A DNA stretch of 61,120 bases from Alkalihalobacillus deserti (GTDB lineage Bacteria; Bacillota; Bacilli; Bacillales; Bacillaceae_D), in assembly GCF_020734105.1 (NCBI RefSeq), contig NZ_JAJAFR010000019.1:1-61120 (forward strand). Direction: 5' to 3'. The stretch's first letter is position 1, and every line of letters starts with the position of its first letter. The notes beneath the pieces are model-generated. The model did not search any database. It saw nothing but the letters and a program-made list of their open reading frames with translations, and was not told where the DNA came from. Below, piece after piece: positions 28,048 through 37,858 of the stretch. A program made the position numbers and the translations under genes.

Positions 28048-28587
28048 TTATTGCTCCATTTGCTTTGCTAAAAAGCTTGCTGCTGTTTCCGCTAGCTTTT
28101 GTTCAACCATCCCAGAAAGCTCGACTTCCTTACTAAAAATGACGACAGCGCCAATTGGATCTCCATTCGCAATAATTGGTGTAATAACATAGCCTTTTAA
28201 CTCATCTGTATGGTCACCGACAAGGTTGTGCTCACCTGCACTTGTTTCCACCATTGTCTTACGATCATCCATACATTTTTCAACAATTTCACCGATAGCC
28301 TTATTAGCAAATTCCTTCTTTGGTGCACCAGCAACAGCTATAAATGTGTCACGGTCAGCAATCAATACATAGTGATTTAAACTATCATAAAGTGCCTCCG
28401 CATACTCTTTTGCAAAATCACCTAACTCAGAGATAGGCGAATATTTCTTTAAAATCACTTCGCCATCACGATCGACAAAAATCTCAAGAGGATCTCCTTC
28501 ACGAATTCGAAGTGTTCTTCTGATTTCTTTCGGGATAACAACCCGTCCTAAATCATCAATACGTCGTACGATTCCTGTAGCTTTCAT
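28048..28587 (-). CDS. spoVT: Stage V sporulation regulator SpoVT
   Basis: A tetrameric forespore transcription factor that adjusts sigma G-dependent genes. The N-terminal AbrB-type swapped-hairpin DNA-binding domain is MKATGIVRRIDDLGRVVIP through about residue 50. The C-terminal part is a GAF-like domain (from about 55) ending in AASFLAKQMEQ. I start at 28587 (179 residues) with AGTGAGG 9 bp upstream. Its N-terminus resembles the AbrB gene at 51073. Confidence 0.97.
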   Translation of the reverse strand: MKATGIVRRIDDLGRVVIPKEIRRTLRIREGDPLEIFVDRDGEVILKKYSPISELGDFAKEYAEALYDSLNHYVLIADRDTFIAVAGAPKKEFANKAIGEIVEKCMDDRKTMVETSAGEHNLVGDHTDELKGYVITPIIANGDPIGAVVIFSKEVELSGMVEQKLAETAASFLAKQMEQ

Positions 28588-28759
28588 ACTGTATTGCCTC
28601 ACTTTCTAATGATGTATTCACTTGATGGTAAGTGGTAAGAAAATAACCATTTCTTTTCTTAACTATAGTATCTTTCTTAAAAAAAGAACTATTCACCAAT
28701 CCATGAATTTGTTTGAAACCCATCATTTAGAAAAGGCAAGGAACTTTCAATTTATATTG

Positions 28760-31700
28760 TTATTTTTTTCCCTTCAGAATCCCTTCAACAATCTTTTCAA
28801 TAAAAGATAAAACTTGTTCATCACTCAACGTTTTTGTTTTAATAACAAATTTAATCTTTTCTCCTGCTGTACCTAAAGCAACCTCTCGACCCATTTCATG
28901 AGTTAATTCAAACAGTTTCGATCCATCCATTAACTTCGAGGATTCTGCTGACAAGAGAATGTCAACTTGATCTTTCGCTTCCGTTATTTGCTCAATTCGC
29001 TCTTGATTGGCAAACAATTTAATTTGGGTCAAGCGAAGGAGAAAATCAACCTGTTTTGGATATTCACCAAATCGGTCAAACATTTCATCCTTTAGATCCG
29101 TAATATCTTCTACAGATTCTGCCCCCTTAAACCTTTTATACATTTCAATTTTTTGTTTTGCATCTTGAATATAACTCTCAGGAATATAGGCATCAATTTT
29201 CACATCCATTTCCACTAGGAACGGAGGCTCCTTTGGTTTATCGCCTTTTCTTTCCTCAATTGCTTCCTTCAACATTTGTGAATATAAATCAAAACCGACC
29301 GACTCGATAAAGCCGTGCTGCTGTGCTCCTAAGAGATTACCAGCACCTCTAATGGTCAAATCACGCATCGCAATTTTAAAACCAGATCCAAGCTCAGTGA
29401 ACTCTTTAATGGCTTGTAGCCGTTTTTCTGCGACCTCTGTTAAGACTTTATCACGTTGATACGTAAAATAGGCATAGGCAACTCGGTTTGAACGGCCTAC
29501 ACGTCCTCGAATTTGGTAGAGTTGGGAGAGCCCCATCCGGTCCGCATTGTAAATAATCAACGTGTTTACATTCGGGATATCAACACCCGTCTCTATAATC
29601 GTAGTTGTTACTAGAACATCGCTATTTCCTTCTAAGAATTCGAGCATAATTGTTTCTAATTCACGCTCATTCATCTGTCCATGAGCATAACTGATCCGTG
29701 CGTCAGGCACAAGCATCGACAGTTGTTCCGTCATTCGTTCAATATCTTCCACTCGATTATAGAGGAAGTACACTTGACCACCACGAGTCATTTCACGCTC
29801 AATTGCTTCTCGGACGAGAGCAGCATTATACTCAACCACATACGTCTGAACCGGAAAACGATTTTCCGGTGGAGTCTCAATAACCGATAGATCACGAACA
29901 CCAAGCATTGACATGTGCAACGTCCTTGGGATTGGCGTAGCTGTTAATGTGAGAACATCAATATTTGATTTGAGTTGCTTGATTTTTTCTTTATGTGTCA
30001 CACCAAACCGCTGCTCTTCATCAACAATAAGTAAGCCTAAATCTTTAAAGAGAACATCTTTTGACAGAAGTCGATGTGTACCAACGATAAGATCGACTGA
30101 ACCTGCTTTTACTCCTTTTAATGTTTCCGTTTGCTCTTTTCTTGAACGAAAGCGACTTAAAACCCCTATATTAATCGGATAATCAGAAAAACGTTCTTTA
30201 ATCGTTTCATAGTGCTGTTGAGCTAAGATCGTCGTTGGAACTAAAATAGCGACTTGCTTTCCATCCATAATTGCTTTAAAAGCAGCTCGAATCGCTACTT
30301 CGGTTTTCCCATAGCCAACATCTCCACATAAAAGTCGATCCATTGGTCGAATATTTTCCATGTCAGCTTTAATTTCTGTAACCGTTCGAATTTGATCTTC
30401 TGTTTCTTGGTACTGAAATGATGATTCAAACCCTGCTTGTTCCAAACCATCTTTTGAAAAGGCATACCCTTTACTTGCTTCGCGCTCGGCATAAAGTTTA
30501 ATGAGATCATCAGCGATATCCTCAACCGATGATTGAACTTTCTTCTTAACCTTCTTCCAATCATTACCGCCAAGTGCGTATATTTTGGGATCCTTCTCTT
30601 CAGACCCTACATATTTTTGAACTTGATCAATCTGTTCAACTGGGACGTAAAGTTTATCATTACCTGCATAACGTAAATGCAAATAATCTTTATGAAGTCC
30701 ATTAATCTCTAATGTTTCAACACCTAAATATTTCCCAATACCATGGTTCGTATGCACAATTAAATCGCCAACTTTAAGCTCGGAGTAACTTTTGATTCGC
30801 TCCGCATTTGAGATGGCTTGCTTTCGCTGAGGTCTTTTCGCCTTTTTCTTAGCAAACACTTCCTCTTCTGTCACAACAACTAATTTACTTGCTGGCAATT
30901 CAAAACCTGATTGCATGTCACCAATCATAATTTGAACCTGTCCAGTTACTAATTCCGTAGCTTGTTCAACAATTCTCGTATCAATTCCTTCATCCTCTAA
31001 GTTGAGAGAAAGTCGTTTAGCACGCTCCATTGATTCAGCCATGAATACAACGGCTTGGTTGGCCTTTTTCCATCTTTCGATTTCCGATTGAAGCAGTTGC
31101 ATTTGACCGTGAAATTGCTGCATTGATTTGCAGGTTACACTTATTACATTTTCTGGATTAGTCGATGCAACATGTTTTAAGAAAAGAGAGAGATAAAGAA
31201 TAGAATTAGGCATTTTTTTAAATTGCTCAATTACTGGAACAGACATTGTGACATCATGAATGATTTCTCCTTGTTCCAGTAACGCTGTATTCCATTCCGC
31301 CTCTTCTTTTTCTAAGTTATCTGAAATCTCTTTCACCCGTGAGATCTCATCGATTGTAATTACGGTATCTTCGGGAAGATACGAAAGAAGGCAATGGTCG
31401 CCTTCATAATAAAGTGACATGTATTTGTACATGCCTTGAAAGGTCGATTGTTGTTTTAATTGTCCAATTTCATAAGATATATGCTGAGATAGTTTTTCTT
31501 TTGATTCCTTTGCTTTGATTTTTTTTAAGGAAACGGTCAAACCCTCTGATAGCAATTGTGATGCTCTATGATAGTGGCTCTTTTGCAAAATGATCTCTTG
31601 AGCTGGACCAATGACAACGGTTTTTCGTTCTTCTTTAGACCTTTGGTTGTCTACCTCAAATGTACGAATCGAATCAATTTCCGTATCGAACAGTTCAATT

Positions 31701-32281
31701 CGAATTGGGTTCTTTTCCGTTAATGGATAGAGATCAATAATACCTCCTCGAACACTTACTTCCCCTGGTGATGCCACCATATCAACGCGTTGGAAGCCCA
31801 TAATGATTAGTTTTTCTAGCAAGGTATTAATATCACCAATATCAGTTCCAACTTCTAATGTAATTTGAGAGTCGTTCCAAACCTGAACAGGTGGAAGCTG
31901 CCTTCTTACTCCTGCTAATGGCGCAATAACAATTCCTTTAAATGATTGCACTAATTTATTTAAAACATCGATTCTTTGTGCCTTCATCTCAGGACTTGCA
32001 ATCGCAATTTCAGCTGAGATCAATTCATTGACAGGATATAAAAGAACATTCTCTTCATTTAAGAAACTAACTAAGTCATCGTATAATTTTTGTGCTTGAT
32101 ATAAATTATGTGTGATGACAAGCATAGGTCTTCTTGATTCACGGTATAAAGAAGATATAAATAATGTCCTCGCAGATCCAGTTAACCCAGAAATAAGTTG
32201 TTCTTTCATATTGGTTTCCAAACCGTCTGAAACCGCTTTTACCTCTTCGTTTGATCGTAAGTACTGTTGCAATCCTAACAT
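28760..32281 (-). CDS. mfd: Transcription-repair coupling factor Mfd
   Basis: Removes RNA polymerase stalled at DNA lesions and recruits UvrABC. The N-terminal UvrB-like region covers about 1-450. The RNA polymerase interaction domain (about 480-560) includes VGDLIVHTNHGIGKYLG. The RecG-like translocase follows: LLCGDVGYGKTEVAIRAAF (Walker A), IVDEEQRFGV (DEEQ box) and YQIRGRVGRS (motif VI). A TRCF C-terminal domain ends it. At 1173 residues it is complete, and it starts with ATG at 32281 after an AGGGGG site. Confidence 0.98.
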   Translation of the reverse strand: MLGLQQYLRSNEEVKAVSDGLETNMKEQLISGLTGSARTLFISSLYRESRRPMLVITHNLYQAQKLYDDLVSFLNEENVLLYPVNELISAEIAIASPEMKAQRIDVLNKLVQSFKGIVIAPLAGVRRQLPPVQVWNDSQITLEVGTDIGDINTLLEKLIIMGFQRVDMVASPGEVSVRGGIIDLYPLTEKNPIRIELFDTEIDSIRTFEVDNQRSKEERKTVVIGPAQEIILQKSHYHRASQLLSEGLTVSLKKIKAKESKEKLSQHISYEIGQLKQQSTFQGMYKYMSLYYEGDHCLLSYLPEDTVITIDEISRVKEISDNLEKEEAEWNTALLEQGEIIHDVTMSVPVIEQFKKMPNSILYLSLFLKHVASTNPENVISVTCKSMQQFHGQMQLLQSEIERWKKANQAVVFMAESMERAKRLSLNLEDEGIDTRIVEQATELVTGQVQIMIGDMQSGFELPASKLVVVTEEEVFAKKKAKRPQRKQAISNAERIKSYSELKVGDLIVHTNHGIGKYLGVETLEINGLHKDYLHLRYAGNDKLYVPVEQIDQVQKYVGSEEKDPKIYALGGNDWKKVKKKVQSSVEDIADDLIKLYAEREASKGYAFSKDGLEQAGFESSFQYQETEDQIRTVTEIKADMENIRPMDRLLCGDVGYGKTEVAIRAAFKAIMDGKQVAILVPTTILAQQHYETIKERFSDYPINIGVLSRFRSRKEQTETLKGVKAGSVDLIVGTHRLLSKDVLFKDLGLLIVDEEQRFGVTHKEKIKQLKSNIDVLTLTATPIPRTLHMSMLGVRDLSVIETPPENRFPVQTYVVEYNAALVREAIEREMTRGGQVYFLYNRVEDIERMTEQLSMLVPDARISYAHGQMNERELETIMLEFLEGNSDVLVTTTIIETGVDIPNVNTLIIYNADRMGLSQLYQIRGRVGRSNRVAYAYFTYQRDKVLTEVAEKRLQAIKEFTELGSGFKIAMRDLTIRGAGNLLGAQQHGFIESVGFDLYSQMLKEAIEERKGDKPKEPPFLVEMDVKIDAYIPESYIQDAKQKIEMYKRFKGAESVEDITDLKDEMFDRFGEYPKQVDFLLRLTQIKLFANQERIEQITEAKDQVDILLSAESSKLMDGSKLFELTHEMGREVALGTAGEKIKFVIKTKTLSDEQVLSFIEKIVEGILKGKK

Positions 32282-32526
32282 GATGTTCCCCCTGTTATTT
32301 CTTTACCTACAATGGGTTTCACTACCCATCTATGTATGTTCATCCTCTTGCCACCTATATTTATTCAATCACTCTTCTCTCTATTCTTGCTCAAGAACTA
32401 GAATCCTGCTCAAGGGTTATTCCAAAAGGGAAAATAATCAACTTCTTGAACAACCTTAAAGCACTAGATGGATTCCCTACTTGCCGATTTAGCTTAACGA
32501 TTTTAATTCAAAGATAGTTAGAACAG
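32282..32526 (-). other. mfd upstream region with hairpin and direct repeats
   Basis: No promoter is clear enough to name. A perfect 6-bp inverted repeat ATGGGT/ACCCAT (32312-32329) falls in the mfd leader. Two similar stretches beginning TTGAGCA (TTGAGCAGGATTCTAG and TTGAGCAAGAATAG, between about 32380 and 32420) lie side by side and could be a binding site. Confidence 0.35.
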
Positions 32527-32553
32527 AAAAACGCTTTGGTTATGAACCAAAGC
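32527..32553 (-). terminator. fin terminator
   Basis: An 8-bp stem GCTTTGGT/ACCAAAGC with a 5-nt loop is followed by GTTTTTCTG on the minus strand, about 20 bp after the fin stop codon. Confidence 0.8.
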
Positions 32554-32571
32554 TAATCCTCAGTGTGGAAA

Positions 32572-32799
32572 TTATTGTATAACGTTATCTAATTCATACA
32601 AGTCTGGATTTCGTAATAAGGCTTCATGACAGTCTTCACAAATGGTATCTACATGAATATCCCCACTTGAATGGTATTTTACCATATCCGTTCGTTCTTG
32701 ACTCGTTAGCTGATTAAATCCTAAAGTATCTGAATTGATCTGTTGCTCGATCTCACCTAACTTAACCTTACAATGGCGACATTGATAGTGAATAGCCAA
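32572..32799 (-). CDS. fin: Anti-sigma F factor Fin (YabK)
   Basis: A small zinc-ribbon protein that inhibits sigma F and helps the forespore switch to sigma G. The 75-residue sequence has the two zinc pairs YQCRHCKVKLG and TICEDCHEAL. It starts with TTG at 32799, with AAGGGGG 7 bp upstream. A sigma F-type promoter lies 35 bp further upstream, matching the B. subtilis feedback loop. It lies between pth and mfd. Confidence 0.92.
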   Translation of the reverse strand: MAIHYQCRHCKVKLGEIEQQINSDTLGFNQLTSQERTDMVKYHSSGDIHVDTICEDCHEALLRNPDLYELDNVIQ

Positions 32800-32833
32800 G
32801 ATAAAGCCCCCTTTTTGCTGATAGTACTACTCT

Positions 32834-32863
32834 TATTCTTAACAGCAAAGAAGCTCTCTATAC
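32834..32863 (-). promoter_or_regulatory. fin promoter (sigma F type)
   Basis: GTATA (32863-32859) and GTTAAGAATA (32843-32834) are separated by 15 bp, matching the sigma F pattern GYWTA-15-GGNNANANTW with one mismatch. Predicted start is about 28 bp before the TTG codon. Confidence 0.65.
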
Positions 32864-32867
32864 GATT

Positions 32868-33425
32868 CTAATTAAATTCGTTCATAACTTCAAGAAAAGA
32901 CTTTGACGTCCATGCTCGAACGGCTTTTGCAGCTTGAGTAATGGAATCCTTGACGGGTCCGCGCTGATCAGGATGATACGTTCCAAGCACATAATTTACA
33001 ATTGGTTCTCCATTTTGAGGACGGTCAATTCCAATCCTAATTCGGTTAAACTCTGCTGTACCCAAATGTTGAATCAACGACTTAATACCGTTATGTCCTC
33101 CAGCACTGCCCTTTTGTCTTAGTCTGATTTTTCCTACTGGTAAGTCCATATCGTCATAGATGACAACAATATCCTTAATCCCAATATTAAAATAGTCCGC
33201 AAGTGGCCGAACCGATTCACCTGATAAATTCATGTATGTAAGGGGTTTCAACAAAAAAACCTTTTCCCCATTTACCATTCCCTGCCCATATAATCCTTTA
33301 AATTTAGTTTGACTTAATTCAATTTGCATTTCTTCGGCGCAATAGTCAATACAATCAAAACCGACATTATGCCGCGTACCCGCATATTTTTGACCTGGAT
33401 TACCAAGCCCGACAACTAGCTTCAA
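32868..33425 (-). CDS. pth: Peptidyl-tRNA hydrolase
   Basis: Recycles tRNA from prematurely released peptidyl-tRNA (spoVC in B. subtilis). The active-site region is GLGNPGQKYAGTRHNVGFD with the catalytic histidine. Also visible are KPLTYMNLSGESV and YDDMDLPVGKIRLRQKGSAGGHNG. At 185 residues it is full length. It starts with TTG after GAGAGG. It follows ctc in the glmU-prs-ctc-pth order. Confidence 0.96.
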   Translation of the reverse strand: MKLVVGLGNPGQKYAGTRHNVGFDCIDYCAEEMQIELSQTKFKGLYGQGMVNGEKVFLLKPLTYMNLSGESVRPLADYFNIGIKDIVVIYDDMDLPVGKIRLRQKGSAGGHNGIKSLIQHLGTAEFNRIRIGIDRPQNGEPIVNYVLGTYHPDQRGPVKDSITQAAKAVRAWTSKSFLEVMNEFN

Positions 33426-33444
33426 CTAAACCTCTCCTCACACT

Positions 33445-33480
33445 TTTAAAGAGAGGGCGACTGGGTCACCCTCTCTTAAA
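33445..33480 (-). terminator. ctc terminator (leaky)
   Basis: An 8-bp stem AGAGAGGG/CCCTCTCT with an 11-nt loop follows the ctc stop. The run after it, TTTAAAAG, is weak, so some read-through into pth is expected. Confidence 0.6.
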
Positions 33481-33481
33481 C

Positions 33482-34111
33482 CTATTCTTCTGCCGGTTTT
33501 TCTTCTACTTCTTCCGTACCGCTTACTTCCTTATCACCAGCTTGGCCGTCCTCTTGCTCAGCTGCTTGTACCTGTACCGTAACAATTGTTTCATCGTCGG
33601 CACTTGTGATTGGAACAGAAACAGATGAACGAATATCAGCTACTTGAATCGAATCGCCGATATTTAAATTGGAGACATCAACTGTAATCTCTTCTGGGAT
33701 ATCTGATGGTAAACATCTCACCGTAACCTCATACATAAGATGGGATACCATACCACCTTCCTTTTCCCCAGGTACTTCCCCTTCTAACCGAACAGGAACA
33801 CTCGCATCAATTTCTGAAGTCATATCGACTTCAAAAAAATCAACATGTGTATATTCATTCTTTAAAGGATCGATTTGCATATCATGAATCATTACCTGAT
33901 GGTTTTTCTTTCCTGCTACATCAAGAGAGAATAATCCATTTTTTCCAACAGAGCGCACGGTTTTGAGAAACTCGACGCCTTCAACTGACACTGGTTGACT
34001 GTCAATTTTATTTCCATAAAGGATTGCAGGAACAAGCCCTTGTTTTCGAATCTTCCTTGTTGCTGAACCTCTTAAATCTTCTCTAGGGTTTGCTTTTAAA
34101 ACTGTAGCCAT
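33482..34111 (-). CDS. rplY: Ribosomal protein bL25, general stress type (Ctc)
   Basis: A 5S rRNA-binding protein of the 50S subunit, known as general stress protein Ctc in Bacillus. The N-terminal L25 domain (1-95) is ANPREDLRGSATRKIRKQG, LVPAILYG and HDMQIDPLKNEYTHVDF. A beta-rich C-terminal domain follows (100-185), then an acidic Glu-rich tail (185-209). A sigma B promoter stands upstream, fitting the stress role. Confidence 0.95.
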   Translation of the reverse strand: MATVLKANPREDLRGSATRKIRKQGLVPAILYGNKIDSQPVSVEGVEFLKTVRSVGKNGLFSLDVAGKKNHQVMIHDMQIDPLKNEYTHVDFFEVDMTSEIDASVPVRLEGEVPGEKEGGMVSHLMYEVTVRCLPSDIPEEITVDVSNLNIGDSIQVADIRSSVSVPITSADDETIVTVQVQAAEQEDGQAGDKEVSGTEEVEEKPAEE

Positions 34112-34156
34112 GACTTTATCACCTCATAATAGTTTTAAAACTCTCTCTATACATAT

Positions 34157-34181
34157 GTTCCCTTCTAGAGAAAATTTAAAC
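34157..34181 (-). promoter_or_regulatory. ctc promoter (sigma B)
   Basis: GTTTAA (34181-34176) and GGGAAC (34162-34157) are separated by 13 bp, matching the sigma B pattern GTTTAA-12/14-GGGTAT. ctc is the classical sigma B target in B. subtilis. Confidence 0.8.
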
Positions 34182-34297
34182 GTTTTTTAGGGTGAATAAA
34201 AGGGTAAGGCTTGTTTTTTAGCTTGCTCGAGTAGATGGTTTATAAATTTTTAAACGCTTTTTTAAAATTTTCAAGGAAGCTTAAGCAGATTTGAAGA

Positions 34298-34325
34298 TGC
34301 AATGGCTCCGCACGCTGATTTTTGC
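34298..34325 (+). repeat. Possible degenerate copy of the modular repeat arm
   Basis: GCAATGGCTCCGCACGCTG lies between ctc and prs. It resembles the left arm of the dispersed repeat (compare 22410-22443) but lacks the hairpin. Confidence 0.35.
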
Positions 34326-34333
34326 TTTAAATC

Positions 34334-35284
34334 TCAATCAAAGAGTGTACTTACTGATTGATTCTCATGTACGCGTATAATCGCTTCTCCCATGAGTGAT
34401 GCTACTGAAAGTTCTGTTACTTTTTCGCTTTTCTTTTCATCATCTAAGACAATCGAATTGGTTACAACAAGTTCTTCTATTTTTGAATTGTTAATGCGCT
34501 CCATTGCAGGTCCAGATAATACTGGATGCGTACAACATGCATATACTTCTTTTGCCCCATGTTCAACGAGTGCATTAGCTGCTAACGTAATTGTTCCAGC
34601 CGTATCGATAATATCATCAATGATGATCGCTGTTTTTCCTTCAATGTTTCCAACGATGTTCATTACTTCAGAAACGTTAGGCTTAGGTCGGCGCTTATCA
34701 ATGATGGCAATAGGAGCTTTTAATCGATCAGCCATTTTACGCGCACGTACAACTCCACCATGGTCAGGAGATACAATAACAATATCGTCTAATTCCTTTT
34801 GAGAGAAATATTCAGCTAAGATCGGCACACCCATTAATTGGTCAACTGGAATATCAAAGAAACCTTGAATCTGCGTTGCATGAAGATCAAGAGTTAGTAC
34901 TCTTGTTGCACCCGCTGTTGTAATTAAGTTTGCAACAAGTTTAGCCGTAATAGGCTCACGAGCTCGTGCTTTGCGATCTTGGCGCGCATAGCCATAGTAA
35001 GGCATAACAACATTAATCGTTCTAGCAGATGCACGTTTTAAGGCATCAATCATAATTAAAAGCTCCATGATATGCTCATTTGCAGGAGCAGAAGTCGATT
35101 GAATTAAATAAACATCACAACCCCGGATACTTTCTTCAATATTAATTTGTACTTCGCCATCACTAAAACGAGTAACTGAGCTTTTACCCAATGTAACTCC
35201 AATATGATCTGAAATTTCCTGTGCTAGCCCTTTATTTGAATTCAGTGTAAAAACCTTTAAACTTGGATCGCCGTATTTAGCCAC
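34334..35284 (-). CDS. prs: Ribose-phosphate pyrophosphokinase
   Basis: Makes PRPP from ribose 5-phosphate and ATP, feeding purine, pyrimidine, histidine and tryptophan synthesis. Visible are [20 protein letters not shown], the ATP region [35 protein letters not shown], and the PRPP motif [14 protein letters not shown]. At 316 residues it is standard. The start is GTG with GGAGGG upstream. It follows glmU by 30 bp, probably in one transcript. Confidence 0.98.
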   Translation of the reverse strand: MAKYGDPSLKVFTLNSNKGLAQEISDHIGVTLGKSSVTRFSDGEVQINIEESIRGCDVYLIQSTSAPANEHIMELLIMIDALKRASARTINVVMPYYGYARQDRKARAREPITAKLVANLITTAGATRVLTLDLHATQIQGFFDIPVDQLMGVPILAEYFSQKELDDIVIVSPDHGGVVRARKMADRLKAPIAIIDKRRPKPNVSEVMNIVGNIEGKTAIIIDDIIDTAGTITLAANALVEHGAKEVYACCTHPVLSGPAMERINNSKIEELVVTNSIVLDDEKKSEKVTELSVASLMGEAIIRVHENQSVSTLFD

Positions 35285-35314
35285 TTTTTTCCCTCCGCTA
35301 TTCTAATTAGCTCT

Positions 35315-36676
35315 TTATTTCTTCTTTAAATAATCAGGTTTATTTGTTTGTCTTGCACGCGCAATCGAAAGTGATTCACCAGGTACATCATCAGTAATTG
35401 TTGAACCTGCCGCTACTAATGCGTTTTTACCAACTTTTACTGGTGCTATTAAATTGGCATTACAACCAATAAAGGCACCGTCATCAATAACCGTTTTAAA
35501 CTTATTTTCACCGTCATAGTTAACTGTCACAGCACCACAACTGAAGTTTACATTTTCACCAATCTCAGCATCGCCAATATAGCTTAAATGAGATGCTTTG
35601 CTACCTTTTCCTAATGTAGCTTTCTTTGTTTCGACAAAATTACCAATTCTCACGTCATCAGAAATGACTGATTGTGGTCGAATATGTGCAAAAGGTCCAA
35701 TAGTTACATTGTCTCCAACTATGCTATTATACACTACTGATTGTTTGATAACCGTTTTATCACCAATGGTACTGTCTTTTATTTCAGAATGAGGACCCAC
35801 CAAACAATCTGCTCCAATTGTGGTAGCTCCTAAAATCACAGTTCCAGGCATAATAACCGTATCCTGACCAATTTCTGCTTCCGTTGAAATATAAGTATTA
35901 ACAGGGTCGATAATGGTGACACCTTGTTTCATCCAATGTTCATTAATCCGGCGTTTCATGATCGTTTCTGCTTCAGCTAGTGCCACGCGATCGTTTACAC
36001 CAATCGTTTCATCAAATGATGGCGTTTGATAAGCAGAAATTGTCTCACCATTATTTTTTAAAATTTCAATAACATCTGGGAGATAATATTCACCTTGAGC
36101 ATTGTTATTTCCAACCTTCTCTAAAGCAGCAAATAAAGCAGCATTATCAAAGCAGTATGTTCCTGTATTGATTTCTTGAACGCTACGCTCTTCTTCTGAT
36201 GCGTCTTTATGTTCAACAATTCGTGCAACAAGTCCGTCGTTGTCCCGAATAATTCTACCATATCCTGTTGGGTCTTCAGCCACTGCTGTTAAAATTGTTG
36301 CCTTAGCTTTTTCCTCGGCATGGCAAGTAAGCAAACGGTCAATCGTCTCGGCTGTTAATAGTGGAGTGTCTCCACAAAGAACGACTGTTGTACCACTTTT
36401 ATTTTGTAAAATATCTGCGGCTTGCATAACAGCGTGTCCCGTACCTAATTGTTCTTTCTGAATGACATAAGAAACTTGATTCCCTAACTGCTCTTGAACG
36501 ATTTCAGCCCCGAAGCCAACGACTGCTACTTTTTCCTCAAAACCTAAACTAGTAACTTGATCCACGACATGTTGAACCATTGGTTTTCCGCAAACCGGGT
36601 GTAATACTTTATATAATTTAGATTTCATTCTTGTTCCTTGACCTGCTGCTAGTATGATCGCATAACGATTGCTCAT
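35315..36676 (-). CDS. glmU: Bifunctional UDP-N-acetylglucosamine pyrophosphorylase/glucosamine-1-phosphate acetyltransferase
   Basis: Makes UDP-GlcNAc for cell wall synthesis (gcaD in B. subtilis). The N-terminal uridyltransferase has [21 protein letters not shown] and CGDTPLL. The C-terminal half is a left-handed beta-helix of hexapeptide repeats (from about 250) ending in [14 protein letters not shown] start at 36676 (453 residues, MSNRYAIIL) with GGAGGGG upstream; the frame runs 34 codons further but without conservation. Confidence 0.97.
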   Translation of the reverse strand: MSNRYAIILAAGQGTRMKSKLYKVLHPVCGKPMVQHVVDQVTSLGFEEKVAVVGFGAEIVQEQLGNQVSYVIQKEQLGTGHAVMQAADILQNKSGTTVVLCGDTPLLTAETIDRLLTCHAEEKAKATILTAVAEDPTGYGRIIRDNDGLVARIVEHKDASEEERSVQEINTGTYCFDNAALFAALEKVGNNNAQGEYYLPDVIEILKNNGETISAYQTPSFDETIGVNDRVALAEAETIMKRRINEHWMKQGVTIIDPVNTYISTEAEIGQDTVIMPGTVILGATTIGADCLVGPHSEIKDSTIGDKTVIKQSVVYNSIVGDNVTIGPFAHIRPQSVISDDVRIGNFVETKKATLGKGSKASHLSYIGDAEIGENVNFSCGAVTVNYDGENKFKTVIDDGAFIGCNANLIAPVKVGKNALVAAGSTITDDVPGESLSIARARQTNKPDYLKKK

Positions 36677-36709
36677 ATTTCCCCTCCAGCTGTTCCGTTT
36701 TCCCTTACG

Positions 36710-36738
36710 AATATATCTTAAAACAGCAGGTATTTCAA
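36710..36738 (-). promoter_or_regulatory. glmU promoter (sigma A)
   Basis: TTGAAA (36738-36733) and TATATT (36715-36710) are separated by 17 bp, 34 bp before the glmU start. Confidence 0.7.
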
Positions 36739-36804
36739 GGAAATATCGCTTCTTATTACATTGACAAATTTTTGACACAACATTTTAAACAATAAGAGAC
36801 CAGT

Positions 36805-36858
36805 AAATAAAAAAAGAAGATGACTCAAAAGGTCAGAAATTCACCTTGAGAAACATCT
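36805..36858 (-). terminator. spoVG terminator
   Basis: The stem GAAGATG...CATCTTC has an inner AAGGT/ACCTT-like pairing and is followed by seven T residues. The end of the 3' arm, TGAGTCATCTTC, recurs in the cysK and yabG terminators. Confidence 0.85.
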
Positions 36859-36868
36859 TCAGTAACGT

Positions 36869-37162
36869 TTAAGAAGCTCCAGCTTCTTCAAATTCAACTT
36901 CTTCGTATTCTCCTGCCTTCTCATACTCCGTTAAGACCGCATTTTGTATTTTTTCTCTAGTTGAAGAAGAAATTGGATGAGCAATATCACGGAATTCACC
37001 ATCTGGAGTTCTTTTACTTGGCATTGCAACAAATAAACCGTTATTACCATCGATTACGCGAATATCATGCACTACAAATTCATGGTCAATTGTAATTGAA
37101 GCAATCGCTCTCATTCTTCCTTCTGTATTAACACGACGCAATCTCACATCTGTTACCTGCAT
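36869..37162 (-). CDS. spoVG: Regulator SpoVG
   Basis: A small nucleic-acid-binding regulator active in sporulation and septation. It is highly conserved: [20 protein letters not shown], then [22 protein letters not shown]. The 97-residue form starting at 37162 (MQVTDV) matches the family; a GTG at 37174 lies in the ribosome site. The C-terminal tail is acidic and ends FEEAGAS, as in B. subtilis. A sigma H promoter stands upstream. Confidence 0.97.
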   Translation of the reverse strand: MQVTDVRLRRVNTEGRMRAIASITIDHEFVVHDIRVIDGNNGLFVAMPSKRTPDGEFRDIAHPISSSTREKIQNAVLTEYEKAGEYEEVEFEEAGAS

Positions 37163-37202
37163 GCTGGTCACCACCTATATTTGTGTTTGTCATACTTAAT
37201 CA

Positions 37203-37229
37203 ATTCTCTACAAAACTGATAAATCCTTC
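37203..37229 (-). promoter_or_regulatory. spoVG promoter (sigma H)
   Basis: GAAGGATTT (37229-37221) and AGAGAAT (37209-37203) are separated by 11 bp, a full match to RNAGGAWWW-11/12-RNNGAAT. The upstream 37230-37270 is very A/T-rich, as expected for AbrB binding at spoVG in B. subtilis. Confidence 0.85.
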
Positions 37230-37365
37230 TTTAGTCAAAAAATATTTTATACTTTTTTAAATGAATTTTCTCATACGTTAATTAAGAACTTTAAGATCTA
37301 TTAGTGAAATCGTATTTATTAGCTACTTCACTAAAAAAGCTGGCACATCTACCAAATTTAGAAAA

Positions 37366-37430
37366 AAATAAAAAAACCTTTAACCATGCTAATCCAATTG
37401 GAATTAACTAGGCTAAAAGTCTCTTTTTTA
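37366..37430 (-). terminator. ridA/purR operon terminator
   Basis: A long imperfect stem (CTTTTAGCC...GGTTAAAGG, with AATTCC/GGATTA inside) is followed by TTTTTTT on the minus strand. It separates ridA from the spoVG promoter. Confidence 0.75.
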
Positions 37431-37442
37431 AAATTTAAAGAA

Positions 37443-37465
37443 GGCAGCGGTTACGCTCATTGCTT
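37443..37465 (+). repeat. Modular intergenic repeat, right arm only
   Basis: GGCAGCGGTTACGCTCATTG followed by CTT. The left flank (TTTAAAGAA) also matches the copies at 16485 and 53440. The core AGCG-GTTA-CGCT is a mini-hairpin. Confidence 0.5.
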
Positions 37466-37483
37466 CTAAGAAAAGAAGGCTAC

Positions 37484-37858
37484 TTATTTAACTAACGCAA
37501 TAACTTCAATTTCAATTTGAACATCTTTAGGTAAGCGCGCTACCTCTACACAAGATCTCGCTGGTTTGTGCTCGCTGAAATATTGACCATAGACTTCATT
37601 AATTCGTGGAAAGTCATCCATGTCTTTAATAAAAACTGTAGCTTTTATAACGGTCTCGAATGACGCACCGGCTTCCGTCAAGACAGCTTGAAGATTCTTA
37701 AAAACTTGGTGTGTTTGTTCTTCTACCGTCCCTTGTACTAAATCGCCCTCAGCTGTTAATGGAATCTGACCAGAGCTATAAAAAAGGTTATTAACAATCA
37801 TCCCTTGAGAATAAGGTCCAATTGCGTCTGGTGCTAATTTAGTGTAAACAGTTTTCAT
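37484..37858 (-). CDS. ridA: Enamine/imine deaminase RidA (YabJ)
   Basis: Hydrolyses reactive enamines formed by PLP enzymes; in B. subtilis (YabJ) it is also linked to purR. The Rid family signatures are [23 protein letters not shown] and the C-terminal [21 protein letters not shown], with the substrate arginine in ARSCVEV. At 124 residues it is standard. It overlaps purR by 4 bp. Confidence 0.96.
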   Translation of the reverse strand: MKTVYTKLAPDAIGPYSQGMIVNNLFYSSGQIPLTAEGDLVQGTVEEQTHQVFKNLQAVLTEAGASFETVIKATVFIKDMDDFPRINEVYGQYFSEHKPARSCVEVARLPKDVQIEIEVIALVK

